Part shown: positions 43,671 to 54,745 of the stretch, piece after piece
How positions within the stretch are numbered: the stretch's first letter is position 1
Layout of the letters: every line of letters starts with the position of its first letter
DNA from: Struthidea cinerea
Lineage: Eukaryota; Chordata; Aves; Passeriformes; Corcoracidae
DNA length: 64,000 bases
Assembly (NCBI GenBank): GCA_013397865.1
Contig: VZTI01001127.1
Span: 186,001-250,000 of the forward strand
Direction of reading: 5' to 3'
Made by a program: the position numbers and the translations under genes
The notes under the pieces: generated by a model
What the model was told of the DNA's origin: nothing
The model's database searches: none
Seen by the model: only the letters and a program-made list of their open reading frames with translations

Positions 43671-45227
43671 AAACAAATCTGAGAGGGGAATATGGTTATC
43701 AATTGAAATGTGATTCATTATTTACAGCTGTTGTGTTCCTGCACATCTGCGTTAGGGCAGGACTCAACACAAGGCTTTCTACCAGCATCTGAATTCCCTG
43801 AATGCAATTATCCTCCCGGTAAAGCTGAATCAAAATTCTTCCCTAAGGCTGTATCCTGTCACACCTAGGATTCCCCTAGAAGAGATCCAATTCCTCTCGG
43901 ACCTCACAAGTCCAGTTGTCACTAAACAAAGATTTAGCAGTAACGGACAGTCTTGTTGACAATATCAGTAGTAATATAGAGAAAACTGCACACCTGGGAA
44001 TGATTTGGCTAAATCAGAGCTGAAGTTTATTGCTGCCTGGGGAATTGTTTCTGCCTGGGGATTTAGAGGTACGCTGCCTCTCCTTAGGGGATAGCTGGTA
44101 GACAGCACATTTCACAGTAACTGCATTCACCTGTCTTCAAGATATTTAGGCTAGCTCTGCCCCCTAGTTCTGTTAAATTTACACCAAGTTGAGACCATCA
44201 TGGCCCTGTCACTCCATTTTCTTGAACACCATGTACATTTTGATTACCGAGGCTCTATCTGAACCACTGGCTGAACTGATCTGCCGGCTAACCAAAGCAC
44301 AAAGTCCCCTCTACAAATATCTTTATTAGGTCAAGCTATTGATAAAAACCTTTGTTCAGAATGCATGACTTCTGATAAGCCTAGCTTTCTGACCTGGTCT
44401 GAGAGAGTGAAGACTGTTTTTCTCTACAGCAAAACAACAGGCAAGCATTCATACCTTCGCTATTTCTCACTAATCTTGTGCTCCTGAAAGCCACAATTTT
44501 CTTATTATTCAAAGGGGAGAAACCCACAGTTGTTATGGTACCACAAACTAACATTAAATACAACTGTTCCACAGAAGTTCAGACACTGATTTTTCCTGGG
44601 ATGTCATTTAATAGAGGGAAAGAAGGAAAGAAATAGCAGAATTTATGCAAGAATGTAGATGTCAGCGACTGTGTGTCACTGTATGATGGAAGATTGGCAA
44701 AAATACACTCCAAATGGTCTCTTCTTCCCTTGATTGTGTCTCCAGTAATAACGAAATGATCCAGAACTCCCTTACAGATGATCTCATTGTCAGCTTCTTT
44801 TACACCCGGTTATAAAATTAGCTTAAAGAGAAGAATGTAAGGGATGTTCTTATGGATGTGTGGAGTTGCTCATAAATTCTCTACTGAGATTCATGATTAA
44901 AAACGTGTGACATACAAAGTAATGAATGATTGAAGGTGAGTAAGAAAGAGCTCGCAGTTCTGCAGTGCATCAAAATTTAAAGCCTAATGGGGTATCCTTC
45001 AGCAAGGATTCATGATAGCCATGCTGGATTCGAGGCTCTGTTGCTTAAGCTGACATTCTGCTCTGGCAGCAACCCTACTGCAATCTGTAACTCTTTGCTG
45101 AGAAATTGTTTTCCACTGAGTACTGGATCAGGCAGTACCATGTCAGTATTGCAGATAAGAGCATGTACTAGCAATGTATTTTACAGACCACTGCTCCCTT
45201 TCTTCTCAGATACTTTTTATGGACTAT
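43671..45227. other. Unique non-coding sequence
   Basis: No gene or repeat recognised between the solo LTR and the A/C tract. Confidence 0.5.
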
Positions 45228-45402
45228 GACCAAAAAAACCCCAAAACCAAACAAAAAACAAACAAACCACTCCCCCAGCCAACAACAACAAAAACCCCAC
45301 AAAAACCCAAACAAAACCAACCAACCAACCAAAAACTGAACAAAACAAACAAAACAAACAAAAAACCCACCACCACCAAAAACCCAACCCCAACCTCACT
45401 AG
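45228..45402. repeat. A/C-only low-complexity tract
   Basis: About 175 bp consist almost entirely of A and C on the plus strand, with about half a dozen other bases. Units such as CAAA, CCAA, CAACAA and CCACCACC drift into each other, as in an aged, composite microsatellite. The minus strand is therefore G/T-only and contains GGTTGGTTGGTTGG (plus-strand 45317-45330), a sequence able to form a two-tier G-quadruplex. Long open stretches in the minus-strand frames are products of this composition. Confidence 0.85.
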
Positions 45403-47175
45403 AACAGTTCAAGCTAATAATTGGTGTGGTACTCCCTGGTCTGCCTATTCATGTGGTGACTGTGTGGTACCATGTATATTAAGCTACAGAATTAGGAATT
45501 CGACATGGGCAAAAGTCAAATATAGCTCATGGACAATAGTCTTTGAAAGTTATGTGCCCTCCTGTGACCTCTTGCTTGGTATAACAATGAAATAAAAGCA
45601 AGGAACAAGGGGCCCAGCAGCAGAGAACAACTCTGATGACCTCTTATTTACAGCAAGATTTGGTAAAGCACAATGAGATGAATTCCCAGCACAACTGTTG
45701 CATATAGAATAGAAAATTATGTATTTGTATCCACTGAAAGGTAAGTTCAATGATAAATGTGTGTTGATTTGACAGTCTTACAAAGAAATAGTCTCTCCAC
45801 CACAGAAAAGTTTTGAACAGACTGGTGTAACGTACTTCTTACACTCAGGTATGAGAATATCTGTGAGCCTTACACTCTAACCTAGGTCTAACAAGGTCAA
45901 AAGCATTCTCCTCTCTGTCATATTGCTCATTTTTATGACTTTCCATTGCAATCTATCACCAGAACACAATTTTTTTCTGTTAAAATCACTGCCTGACAAT
46001 TGCAGGTGGTTTCACATTAATTGTGTCAAAGTGTCCCTGAAGATACCTCGAAGTCTTCTGACTGGGTGGAAGTCATCTTTGGGTGTTTTGTTAGGCACCT
46101 GTACATTTCAGTAAAGGTGGGAAATGCTTTACTTGGATGCATTTCTGTGTTGGAAAGAGTCTCAGCATATTCAGAGGTCATAGCTCGAGTATGATTTTTC
46201 CCTAATGAACCAAGAGTGCGGGGAGGGGAGGAGATAAAGTGAGTTTTTCCCCAGTGCAGCAGCTGGTACGCATCCCCTGCGGTGTGACCCACACTGGGCC
46301 CCCAGCTAGAAAGATTGAGAGTGCTGTTATGAACTCTCTGTCAGCCACCCCACTCTGCCAAAAGACAGTAGGAGCTGGATGCCACAGACAATTTGATCCC
46401 CGGTCTGCAAGACTTAGAGGGCAGAATTCCAGTGAGAGAATTAACACTCAGCTAGGGTTTCAGGTGAGCAACACTGTTTCAGTAGCAATTTTGGCTGCAA
46501 GAATCCCTGCAACTGCTCTTTAAAAAAACACATGCAGGATCTCATCTCCTCATGGCTCTCTCTGGGTGGATCTGTCTGTGGAGTTTCAGGGCTAGCATTT
46601 CTTACTGCAGAGGTGAAAGTTGCTGCTGCTTCCAGGGCAGAGAGGGAGGTCTCCATCACAGCTTCCACCAGGGCTGCTTGCTAATGGTAGTCTAGCCGTT
46701 TTCGTCCTTTTGTATGATTGGAGTTATGAATTGAGTTTTTTCTTTTGCACGAGCAAATAAGGTGTAAAAACCTGTCAGCATACACTGTTGTGTTGTATTC
46801 ATTTCATCCACTGTGCCTCCCTGACAAAAAGGTCAGTGAAATATGGCACATGCCCTTTCTGGAAATCAAATACACAGAAGCTTTCTGTAGCAGAGAGAGA
46901 ACAGACTGGAAGAGAAGAATGCTGCTTGACCAGCCTTTCACGGAGACCCTCCTTTCCCAGCTCATCTGCTCTCTGTCTCTCCCTACACCCACATATTCAA
47001 GATTCCCCATGTGTTTAATATCAGCTTTCATAGCAGAGCCTTTTACTAGTATTAAACCACATGCAGTCAGACCTGAGTGCTGGTGAAATGACATTAATAG
47101 GGGTGCAGGGTACTGATGGTGTGCTACAGATCAGCCCTTCTCTGAGTTACATTTCTCCCCTCCTCCTGCTGGTAC
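45403..47175. other. Unique non-coding sequence
   Basis: No gene or repeat recognised. GC-richer sequence at 46230-46470 gives open stretches on both strands without known motifs. Confidence 0.45.
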
Positions 47176-47673
47176 CAGAGCACTGCATCCAGCTCTGGGG
47201 CTCCTGGTACAAGAAAGACACAGACCTGTTAGAGCAGCTCCAGAGGAGGGACACAGAGATGACAGAGGCCTGAAACAACTCTGCTATGAAAACAGGCTGA
47301 GATAGCGGGTTGTTCAACCTGGAGAAGGGAATGCCCCTGAAAGACATTAATGTGCCTTTCAAAAACATTGAGGGGTATATAAGAAAAATGTTTTACCAGG
47401 GTCTCTAGTGATAGGACAAGGGGTGATGGTTTTAATCTAAAAGAGGGTAGGCTTACTTTAGATATAAGTAAGAAATTCTTTTCTGTGAGGTTGATGAGGC
47501 CCTGGCACGGGTTGCCCACAGCAGCTGTGGATGCCCCATCCCTGGAAGCATAAGGCAAGGCTGAACGGGCTGTTAAGCTATGTGGCCTGGAGGGAGATGT
47601 CCCTGGCCATGAATGGGGGATTAGATGATCTTTGGAGGTCTCTTCCAACACAAACCATTCTGTGACTCTATGG
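47176..47673 (+). mobile_element. CR1 LINE 3' third, sense
   Basis: Begins with GAGCACTGCATCCAGCTCTG followed by GGGCTCCTGGTACAAGAAAGACA, the CR1 ORF2 C-terminal region. It continues through GATAGGACAAGGGGTGATGG and GTTGCCCACAGCAGCTGTGG, and ends at ACCATTCTGTGACTCTATGG. The frame is broken by several stops and indels (for example TGA after GACAGAGGCC). It belongs to the subfamily related to the minus-strand copy at 30861-31350. The 5' end is truncated. Confidence 0.93.
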
Positions 47674-50600
47674 CAGGAATACATGAAAAAGCCTGATGTA
47701 TAAATGACATTCTTTGTGCCTTCAGAGCAGTTTAATAAGGAAAAGTACATTTTAATTCTTAGAACTGTCTTTGCATCATACTAGGGCAAAGCGTTCACTG
47801 CACTGGTTTTTTTTTTATGCAAATCTGAAGGTGGTTTCATTCTATTGGTATTAATCCTTTTGGGAACACTAAGATCCTGTTGGTTTCATCTCTGGCTGAT
47901 TCCGCTAATACAATAGAGAAAGAAGGTCTCTGTTATTTTAATTTCTTCCCATTAGAGTTATTTTAGATCTTCTTGAAATGATAAATCTATCCGAATTTTA
48001 ATACACATTATTCTGTGGTCAATTGTTAAGGAGATTCAGATCTGACACAGACACTCAAATCCCTTCCTAGACAGAAAGGCTAAAGAGTAAAATATTTCAC
48101 TTTTAAAAGTAAAGCCAGTTTGTGGTTAATTACTCAATGGTCTATAATAACACTACTTATTAGATCTTACTACCCAGGAGCAGTTTTTTATCATTTTTGG
48201 TTTCAAGGATACTTAATTTTCCCCCATGAATAACTAGCTTTGTGAACCAGGAACTCAATCTTCATCTTTCTCAGGGAATGTTTTCAATTTCTCTGTGAAC
48301 ACTGAAAATAAAATGCTACCCCAGGACAAGCCATGACAGTAAACATAATGACCCAGGAGGAACTGGGAGTGCTTATGATTCAATTTCTGAAAGCCAGTCA
48401 GATCCAGCAGCCATCACTCAATGTTTTACTCTGTTTTAATGTTTTACTCATGGTTCAGTGTTTCTTCCCTTTGCCAATACCCCCTTCCTTCCACAAATAT
48501 CATGCTGAAAGGCCAAACTGCTACTAATGCTGCAGACAAATCCATACAAACACAAAAAGACCTGTCACAACAGATTTCAAATAGCAATTTAAAAAAAATC
48601 CTGTAAAAAGTCCTTTATGTAATGACCAAATTCCACATTTTAGATGCAACCTTCATGCTCCTAAGTCAGAGTGAGATAAATTATCAGATTCTGTGTTGCA
48701 GTGTGATTTTTTCCCCAATCTGATAGCAGATAGAGATTACTGTACATCAAAGTACATTGTATAACAAGGCTGCCACTGAATTGGAATGAGGACAAGCTGC
48801 CATGCTTTATTAATGTTGCTGCTGAAACCAAAATAGAAGTATAAAAGCCAGATTCTACCCCGAGTGCTCAGTTTACCCTGGCAAGCAACACAACAGAAGG
48901 GTTGCTCAGCCTATGGGTTCAGTGGAGAAATATTTAAACTTCAGCTCATTCTTCTCCAGAGAATATTGCAGTGGAAGCACGAGGAGAGATAACAGGATCG
49001 GAAGGCCTATTTTGGCTTTCCCACAGACCATGGTGTCCCTGGGGGCTGAAAGCTGCAGGTGGCTTTTGTGGCTGTTGGCCTTTAAGTAGCAATTTTCTTA
49101 TTTATGTATTTCATGTACTTTATTTAATACAATTAGGGCTGAATCAGAATTTGGCTTGCAGGTGAGAATGCCACACATTCCAATTCCAGCATGTGACATC
49201 TGTAGTATTGCAGCACAGCCTGAACTGTGTTTGTCACCACCCTTGGCAGCCCTCAGACTGGGTACAGGCAGCTACAGTCACTGTGTTCGTATGTGTAAGA
49301 TAAAAATCCAATCATGCTACAGGGACAGCTGCAGCTAAATAATGAGCAAAACTGGTTTCTGCCTTCAACTGCACTTGCACAGCACTTCCTCTCTTTCCCA
49401 GGACTTGTCAGGCTGTATCTGGAGCCAGAATCTGACCCCAGGATTTGCTCCGTGCAAGTTTTGCAGGTCTCCACCTTCGGGCAGAAACAGATACTATTTC
49501 TGCTACTTGTTAGTTACAACCCAGCGGCATCCATACCAAGCACGGTTGTGCTACTTCAGCTGGCAAAAGCAGGACATGTTGTGTTTTTGCAGTTTGCACG
49601 ACAGAGTTTACAACTGAGAATTGTTTTGTCAAGCTAAGCACAACAGAGGCATAGATGAGCAACTGTAAAAAGTTGACAAAAGTAAGAAATCTGTCTCCAA
49701 AAACTACTTTAAATACTTTGTGTTTATGCTCAAGATTGTCAGTAAAAATACACAGGTGGGCCAAATCCTTGTCCCACTGAAATAAACTACTATGCCAATA
49801 AAAAAGCAGCTGTGACTTTTATCAAGACAACTTTATCAATATTTACTTGATAAAGATGTACGCCAAAGAAATTTTCAAGGCATCCAACACTCCTTTCTTC
49901 CTTCCATTAAATCACTTAGCCTAGCAGCTGTTTTAGTGATTCTTTCTAGATAGGGTCTGGCAAGATGAAAGCAGCAGTAAGTGCATCAAGAAGAATAATA
50001 ACAGCAAATGTACAACAGCATAGCAGAAAACCTGCACAGCCAAATAAGATGCTAGCTTGAAAATTTTTTGCAAATATTACAAAACTTTGTCCACTCAGGC
50101 AAGGAACATGAAATAAAAATGATTCTGAAGAAGTAAAAGGTATAAACAGTTTTTATAAACCGAAGTGTTAAAGTAGAGTGGCTGTTCACTTTGGTGTTTT
50201 TTTTTAAATTTTGTCAAGCTTTGAGGACATTGACATTTTTGGAAATTATGATAGTGAACTGAAGAAAAATAAAAGTTCTACTGCTTTGCTGTAGACCTTT
50301 GAAATGTGTTTGATTTCCTTGATTTATAATAAGAAATTTTTAATAAGGTCTTGTGTTTCCTTTTAAAATATGCAAACTATTTGTCTTTTTGCATCTTCTC
50401 AGCAAATGTAATGTCTTCTTTACAGAGTGCAGTGATTGCAATTGCTGCCACCTTACTGTGCAATCAAATGCATAGTAGTGGTGGCTGTTATTACTCATGG
50501 AGAACAGCAGTTATTCACATTTCATGTCATATGAAACAAAAATATATTTATTAATTGATGTTAAATACAAATACTCTCTAGCACTCCTTTATCATTCCAG

Positions 50601-51587
50601 TTGAGAATTATGTGCTCCTAATATTCTGAAGCAAAAGCTTCAATCCAGTTTGGATCCAGCAGCTTGAGTGTAGAGTGACATCAGGATCAGAGCTCAGGCA
50701 CCATCAGCCACGGGCAGCTCTCCTGAATGTCTGGCAGCCTCATGAGACAAGTAGCTGACAGTAGACTTTGGACATCTGGACATCATTTCTGTTTAGAAAA
50801 ACAATAAACTTTCTGGAGCATCTCTCTGTATAACAGACATCATTCTTCCCGTATTTGAATTGTGCCTCTTCATCTGCACTTTTTGCCAAAGACTATCCTG
50901 AATAGTTCAGTTTGCCTCAGAAATGGAACTGATGCTAAGCATTAAACACAAAAATCATATTCAAGCAGTGAGTTGCATCCTTTATTGAACACAGATGGTA
51001 ATTTTCCTAGGGGCAATACTAACACTGAGATTAAATCCTCACTCATATACAATCTCCTCTACATTATATCAATTATTGGGATTCATCAGCAGTCTGGCCT
51101 CCTGATGGAGAATATTAAGCTCTTACAAGCAATACTTCATCTTAGGCACTTGATGTCTCAGGAAGATATTTTGTTCTCCCAAGAGCATTTAAACAAAGGA
51201 AACTCAAGGAGTTTATGCAGGAGCCTAGCAACAGTACCCTCATATATGCAACCGCTCTCATTAAGCTTGTCTTGGGCTTAATTGCTAACCCAAATAACAC
51301 TGGGTTTTAGACAATTCAAGCATTTTGAAACAGCTACAAGTAATTAATTCGGCTGCATGAGAGTGACTTATATCATGTGGACACTTCTAAGACTTTGGAA
51401 GAGCAATAAGTATGTAAGAGATGTTCCTAAGACCAAACAATTACAATTATTAGTACAGTGCCATAAACAGATGGTTGAAGTCCAGCCCTCACTGACACTC
51501 AGGTTGGAATAATGCTGATGGGGAATCAAAATAATAGGGATCTTCTGGGTAGGAAAGATTGATATAAAGTAAATATTCAGCTGTGTG
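47674..51587. other. Unique non-coding region
   Basis: No gene or element recognised. A 12-bp direct repeat AATGTTTTACTC occurs twice near 48419-48450. An open stretch at 49314-49637, after an acceptor-like CTCTTTCCCAG, has no known domain. Confidence 0.45.
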
Positions 51588-51918
51588 CTGGACATTTTGT
51601 CCAGAAGGATCCCGTGAGAGACAGGGTCAAAAGCTTTACTGAAATCCAGAAAGATGACATCAGCTGTCTTCTCTTGATCAGCTAGGTGGGTTACCTTGTT
51701 ATAAAAAAAAATAAGGTTGGATAAGCAGGAATTTCCTCTCATGAAGCTGTGCTGGCAGTGACTGCCTTGTCCTTCAGGTGTTTTTTAATACCTCCCAGAA
51801 TAATACTCTCCATAACTTTGCAAGGCACTGAAGTGAGACTGACAGGCTTGTGTTTTCCAGGGTCCTCCTTCTTGTCCTTTTTGAAAATTGGGACACTGTT
51901 TGCCAGACTACAGTCGAG
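51588..51918 (-). mobile_element. CR1 LINE internal fragment, reverse transcriptase domain
   Basis: On the minus strand the translation reads LANSVPIFKKDKKEDPGKHK, then PVSLTSVPCKVME. After a frame change it reads FYNKVTHLADQEKTADVIFL followed by DFSKAFDPVSHGILLDK. These are the N-terminal and palm motifs of the CR1 reverse transcriptase, including the LDFSKAFD block that carries the first catalytic aspartate. The YxDD-containing second half is absent. Unlike ordinary CR1 copies the fragment has neither the 3' terminus nor a simple 5' truncation, so it is an internal piece left by rearrangement. It directly continues, in CR1 protein order, the fragment at 54227-54745. Confidence 0.9.
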
Positions 51919-51926
51919 ACTGTAGT
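51907..51926. repeat. 20-bp palindrome at the CR1 breakpoint
   Basis: ACTACAGTC-GA-GACTGTAGT is a perfect 9-bp inverted repeat around two bases, located exactly where CR1 similarity stops. Confidence 0.6.
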
Positions 51927-54020
51927 TATACTTTTCAACTACAAAATACAATATGCAGGTTTTTTTGCTTAGCATTTCCTCATATTTATGGGATGAATGA
52001 ATGTGCTACAAGAATATCCCTTTCTGGAATGATCAGAAGCTCCAGTTTGAATCATGCTGAGCTAAGAACATGGAAAGGTATAATGTAACTCTGCTGATGT
52101 TGGGGTGGGATACTGGGATGCAAGGTATGAACACCATTTAATCTGTGAGCATGAATTTGGGATGGCTGCAAAATGGGCAGTGGACATATGATCACCTGAT
52201 ACTGTTCTTGTTAAAATCTGTCCCTTTCAGTCTTTGCTCTCAACCTACTCAGTGTGTTTCAGAAAGTGCAAACTGCATCCCCTTGTCCTGCACAGGCAAA
52301 ATAGGGTCTCAGCGGTGGGAGCTACCAGTAGTGTTTCCACAGGGAGAGTATTTTCTCGTGGATTCAGTAACTCTCTGTCCAGACAAGGTGGCACTGAGAA
52401 TATGCTGAATATGTATCTCTCCAACAATCTGAACTGTCTTCTCTTCAGTGAGAGATGCTCTCTTTCTGAGCAGCTCTGGCAACAAATCAGCCCCACAACA
52501 CAGAAGCAGGGTGCTGGCACCACAAGCAGCTGTAAAACTCATCTCTGGCTTTTCCCAACACCTGCTAGGAGCCTGTTTGCCATCAGACCTTGTCCTTGAA
52601 TTGGTTCTGAACAGGTCTGTATCTCTCTGTCACTTAGTGCCAGCCGGAAGGTTGATGCCTGTCTTCCAGAAGAACATCTCAACATTGATTTGAAATGGCT
52701 TAGGGACTACTTGCTTGTGTCACGCATAGGAAAGGGGGAAGGATGCCTGCTTAGATGCTCTTCCACAGTGAAATACGGATTATCAGTGTGAATGAAAAAT
52801 GCTGAAAATATGCATTCCTTTTATTGCATGGATGAAGTTGTGTGGTGGCTCTCTTGGTGTACACAGGCTCAGTTGCCCTACTGTCTCTGGGGTCAATGTC
52901 CCTTTCCAAGGGGTCTCTCATGACAGGGAGGTGGACAGTGCTCGGGTGCTTTATTCTGTTTCCCCCAAGATCCAACCAGCAGATCTGAATCACAACTAAG
53001 GCTTTCCTCAGGTCCTTGCTAAGACCTGCTGACCTGGGTCAGTCTCAGACACATCACTCTTCTCCCTAGGAACTGTGAAACGGCTTTCTGCCCCTGAGTA
53101 ATGCCTCTGCTCTGCAGTAGCCTGCAGGTGGTGGTGGCCCCTTACTCAGTTCAATCAGAAATCAGTATGAAGTTCTTTCATGCACATCTATAAATGTGAA
53201 TGTCCTGAGCAAGGAACACATTTTAACACCGTGTCCCAGGAAAGGCCTCCAAACCAAAAATTCTCCTGTAAAGTGTGGTGACTTCTGAGATGCTTTTACC
53301 CTTTTACTCACTTCTTTTCTCTTGCCTCTCTTCCTTTCACCCCACCTTCTGCACACCTGGCTGCTAAAACCAGACACACATAAGCACAGATATGTTTAAT
53401 GCTGTCTAGACAAGCACCCTATTAGGCTGGGCTGGGGCAGCCGTTGCCATAGTGATGAACAAATATGGTTTTGTAGCTGAAAATGAGGTGGCAGGAGATT
53501 CATACTTTCTTCACAATGTAGTGACAATGTCAGAGTGAAATTGCAGCATGAGAAAACAACTCTGTTAACTATTAGCAGAAGAGTAATAAATAGGAAGTGA
53601 CGTGCTGGTTAAGGGCTAGACTCTTCTATTCACTATGAAGGTGAAAAATTGAGTTTTGAAATAGCCTCAAAACTTCCCCTGAATGCAATGAAGGTCACTA
53701 CATGTTTGCAGTATTTCAGTTTTTGTTTGGTATAAAGCATGACTTTATATCTTACAGTGCTTTAACATTTGAAGTTCATGCTGAAGTTTTAGCTTAACAG
53801 GTGGAAGTTTTCCACTGTTAGAGAGGCCCAGAACATTCTTTCTAGTTTTTGCAACATTTCTCACTGAAGCAGCGTTGCCAGGGAATTGCTGGGGCAGGCT
53901 CAGGGAGAAACCACGAGATTTTTCGCACTGCTACAAAGATTCAAGGGAAAAAACTTTCTCTTTTTCACTATATTGCATAACACAAAGCCAAAACCACCTC
54001 TCACTTCACTTACTGGGTAT
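51927..54020. other. Unassigned 2.1-kb segment between two CR1 pieces
   Basis: I recognise neither a gene nor a mobile element. It lies between two parts of what seems to have been one CR1 copy, so it may be inserted or translocated DNA. It lacks LTR-type TG/CA ends at the breakpoints. Open stretches at 52234-52599 on the plus strand and 52245-52542 on the minus strand carry no motif that I know. Confidence 0.4.
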
Positions 54021-54098
54021 AGTGGTATTAGGTCAAAGGTTGGACATGATGATCTTGGAGATCTTTTCCAACCTTAATGGTTCTGTGATTCAGTGATT
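54021..54098 (+). mobile_element. CR1 3' terminus, sense
   Basis: AGTGGTATTAGGTCAAAGGT followed by TGGACATGATGATCTT, then CTTTTCCAACCTTAATGGTT and CTGTGATTCAGTGATT, matches the last about 78 bp of an avian CR1. It abuts head to head a second CR1 3' end on the other strand. Confidence 0.85.
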
Positions 54099-54222
54099 AA
54101 GGTTGGAAAAGACCCTGAAGATCACTGGGTCCAACCATTAACCCAGCACTCCAAGTCCACTGTTAAACCATATCTCTAGTTACTACATCTACACATGTTC
54201 TTGAACACTTCCAGAGACAGTG
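54099..54222 (-). mobile_element. CR1 3' terminus, antisense
   Basis: AAGGTTGGAAAAGACCCTGA followed by AGATCACTGGGTCCAACC is the reverse complement of a CR1 3' untranslated region. The fragment reaches into the ORF2 C-terminus (minus-strand LSLEVFK). It joins directly the linker region of CR1 ORF2 at 54227, skipping the entire reverse transcriptase. Confidence 0.85.
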
Positions 54223-54226
54223 CTCA

Positions 54227-54745
54227 CTTCCAGTCCCCTGGGACCTCTCTGGTTAGCCAGGACTTCTGGAGAATAATGGAAAGTGGCTCAGAGAGCATTC
54301 CACCAGCTCCCTCAGTACTGCTGAGCATGTTGAAGTGGAGCAGCAGGTCACTGACTGTTTCCTCCTGGGTTATGGGGACTCTCTTGCTTCCCAAGAGAAC
54401 AAGGGCCAGCACCTACAGGTACTCTTCAGCTACTTGTGGAGTATTCATCTGCCTCTTCGTCCTGCTTGGGTGGTCTGTAACAGCCTCCCAGGATATCTGC
54501 CTTGTTGGCCTTTCCCCTAAGAATTCAACCTTAATTGTTACCACCATAAAGCTCTTGGCAGTCAAAACACTTCCTCCTCACACACAGAGCTCCCTCACTG
54601 CCTCTATTCCTTGCCTGTCCCCTCTGAAGGGTTTGCAGCCATCCCCTGCAGCACTCCGGTCACCTGAGTCACCCCACCACGGTTCCATGTATGCCATAGC
54701 TTTCCTTCTGCACAGCTTTCACTGTTTCCATTTCAGGGCTGCCAG
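54227..54745 (-). mobile_element. CR1 LINE fragment, endonuclease and linker region
   Basis: The minus strand encodes PLSIILQKSWLTREVPGDWK (54283-54227, with the first residues just upstream). This is the conserved linker between the endonuclease and reverse transcriptase domains of CR1 ORF2. On the plus strand, 54385-54700 matches antisense CR1 endonuclease sequence: AGAGAACAAGGGCCAGCACC, GATATCTGCCTTGTTGGCCT, and GTCACCCCACCACGGTTCC. An internal deletion of several hundred bases joins the two parts near 54380-54390. Few LINE copies in birds retain this 5' part, because most CR1 insertions are 3' only, so this was originally a long copy. It is riddled with indels and inactive. The upper boundary is approximate. 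Confidence 0.85.

Noticed and set aside
45217..45412. Two minus-strand frames with repeats of G, F, V and W suggesting a membrane or silk-like protein
   Set aside because: They are direct translations of the A/C low-complexity tract.
47229..47750. 173-codon minus-strand frame
   Set aside because: It is the antisense of a CR1 fragment. The sense strand carries the CR1 signature.
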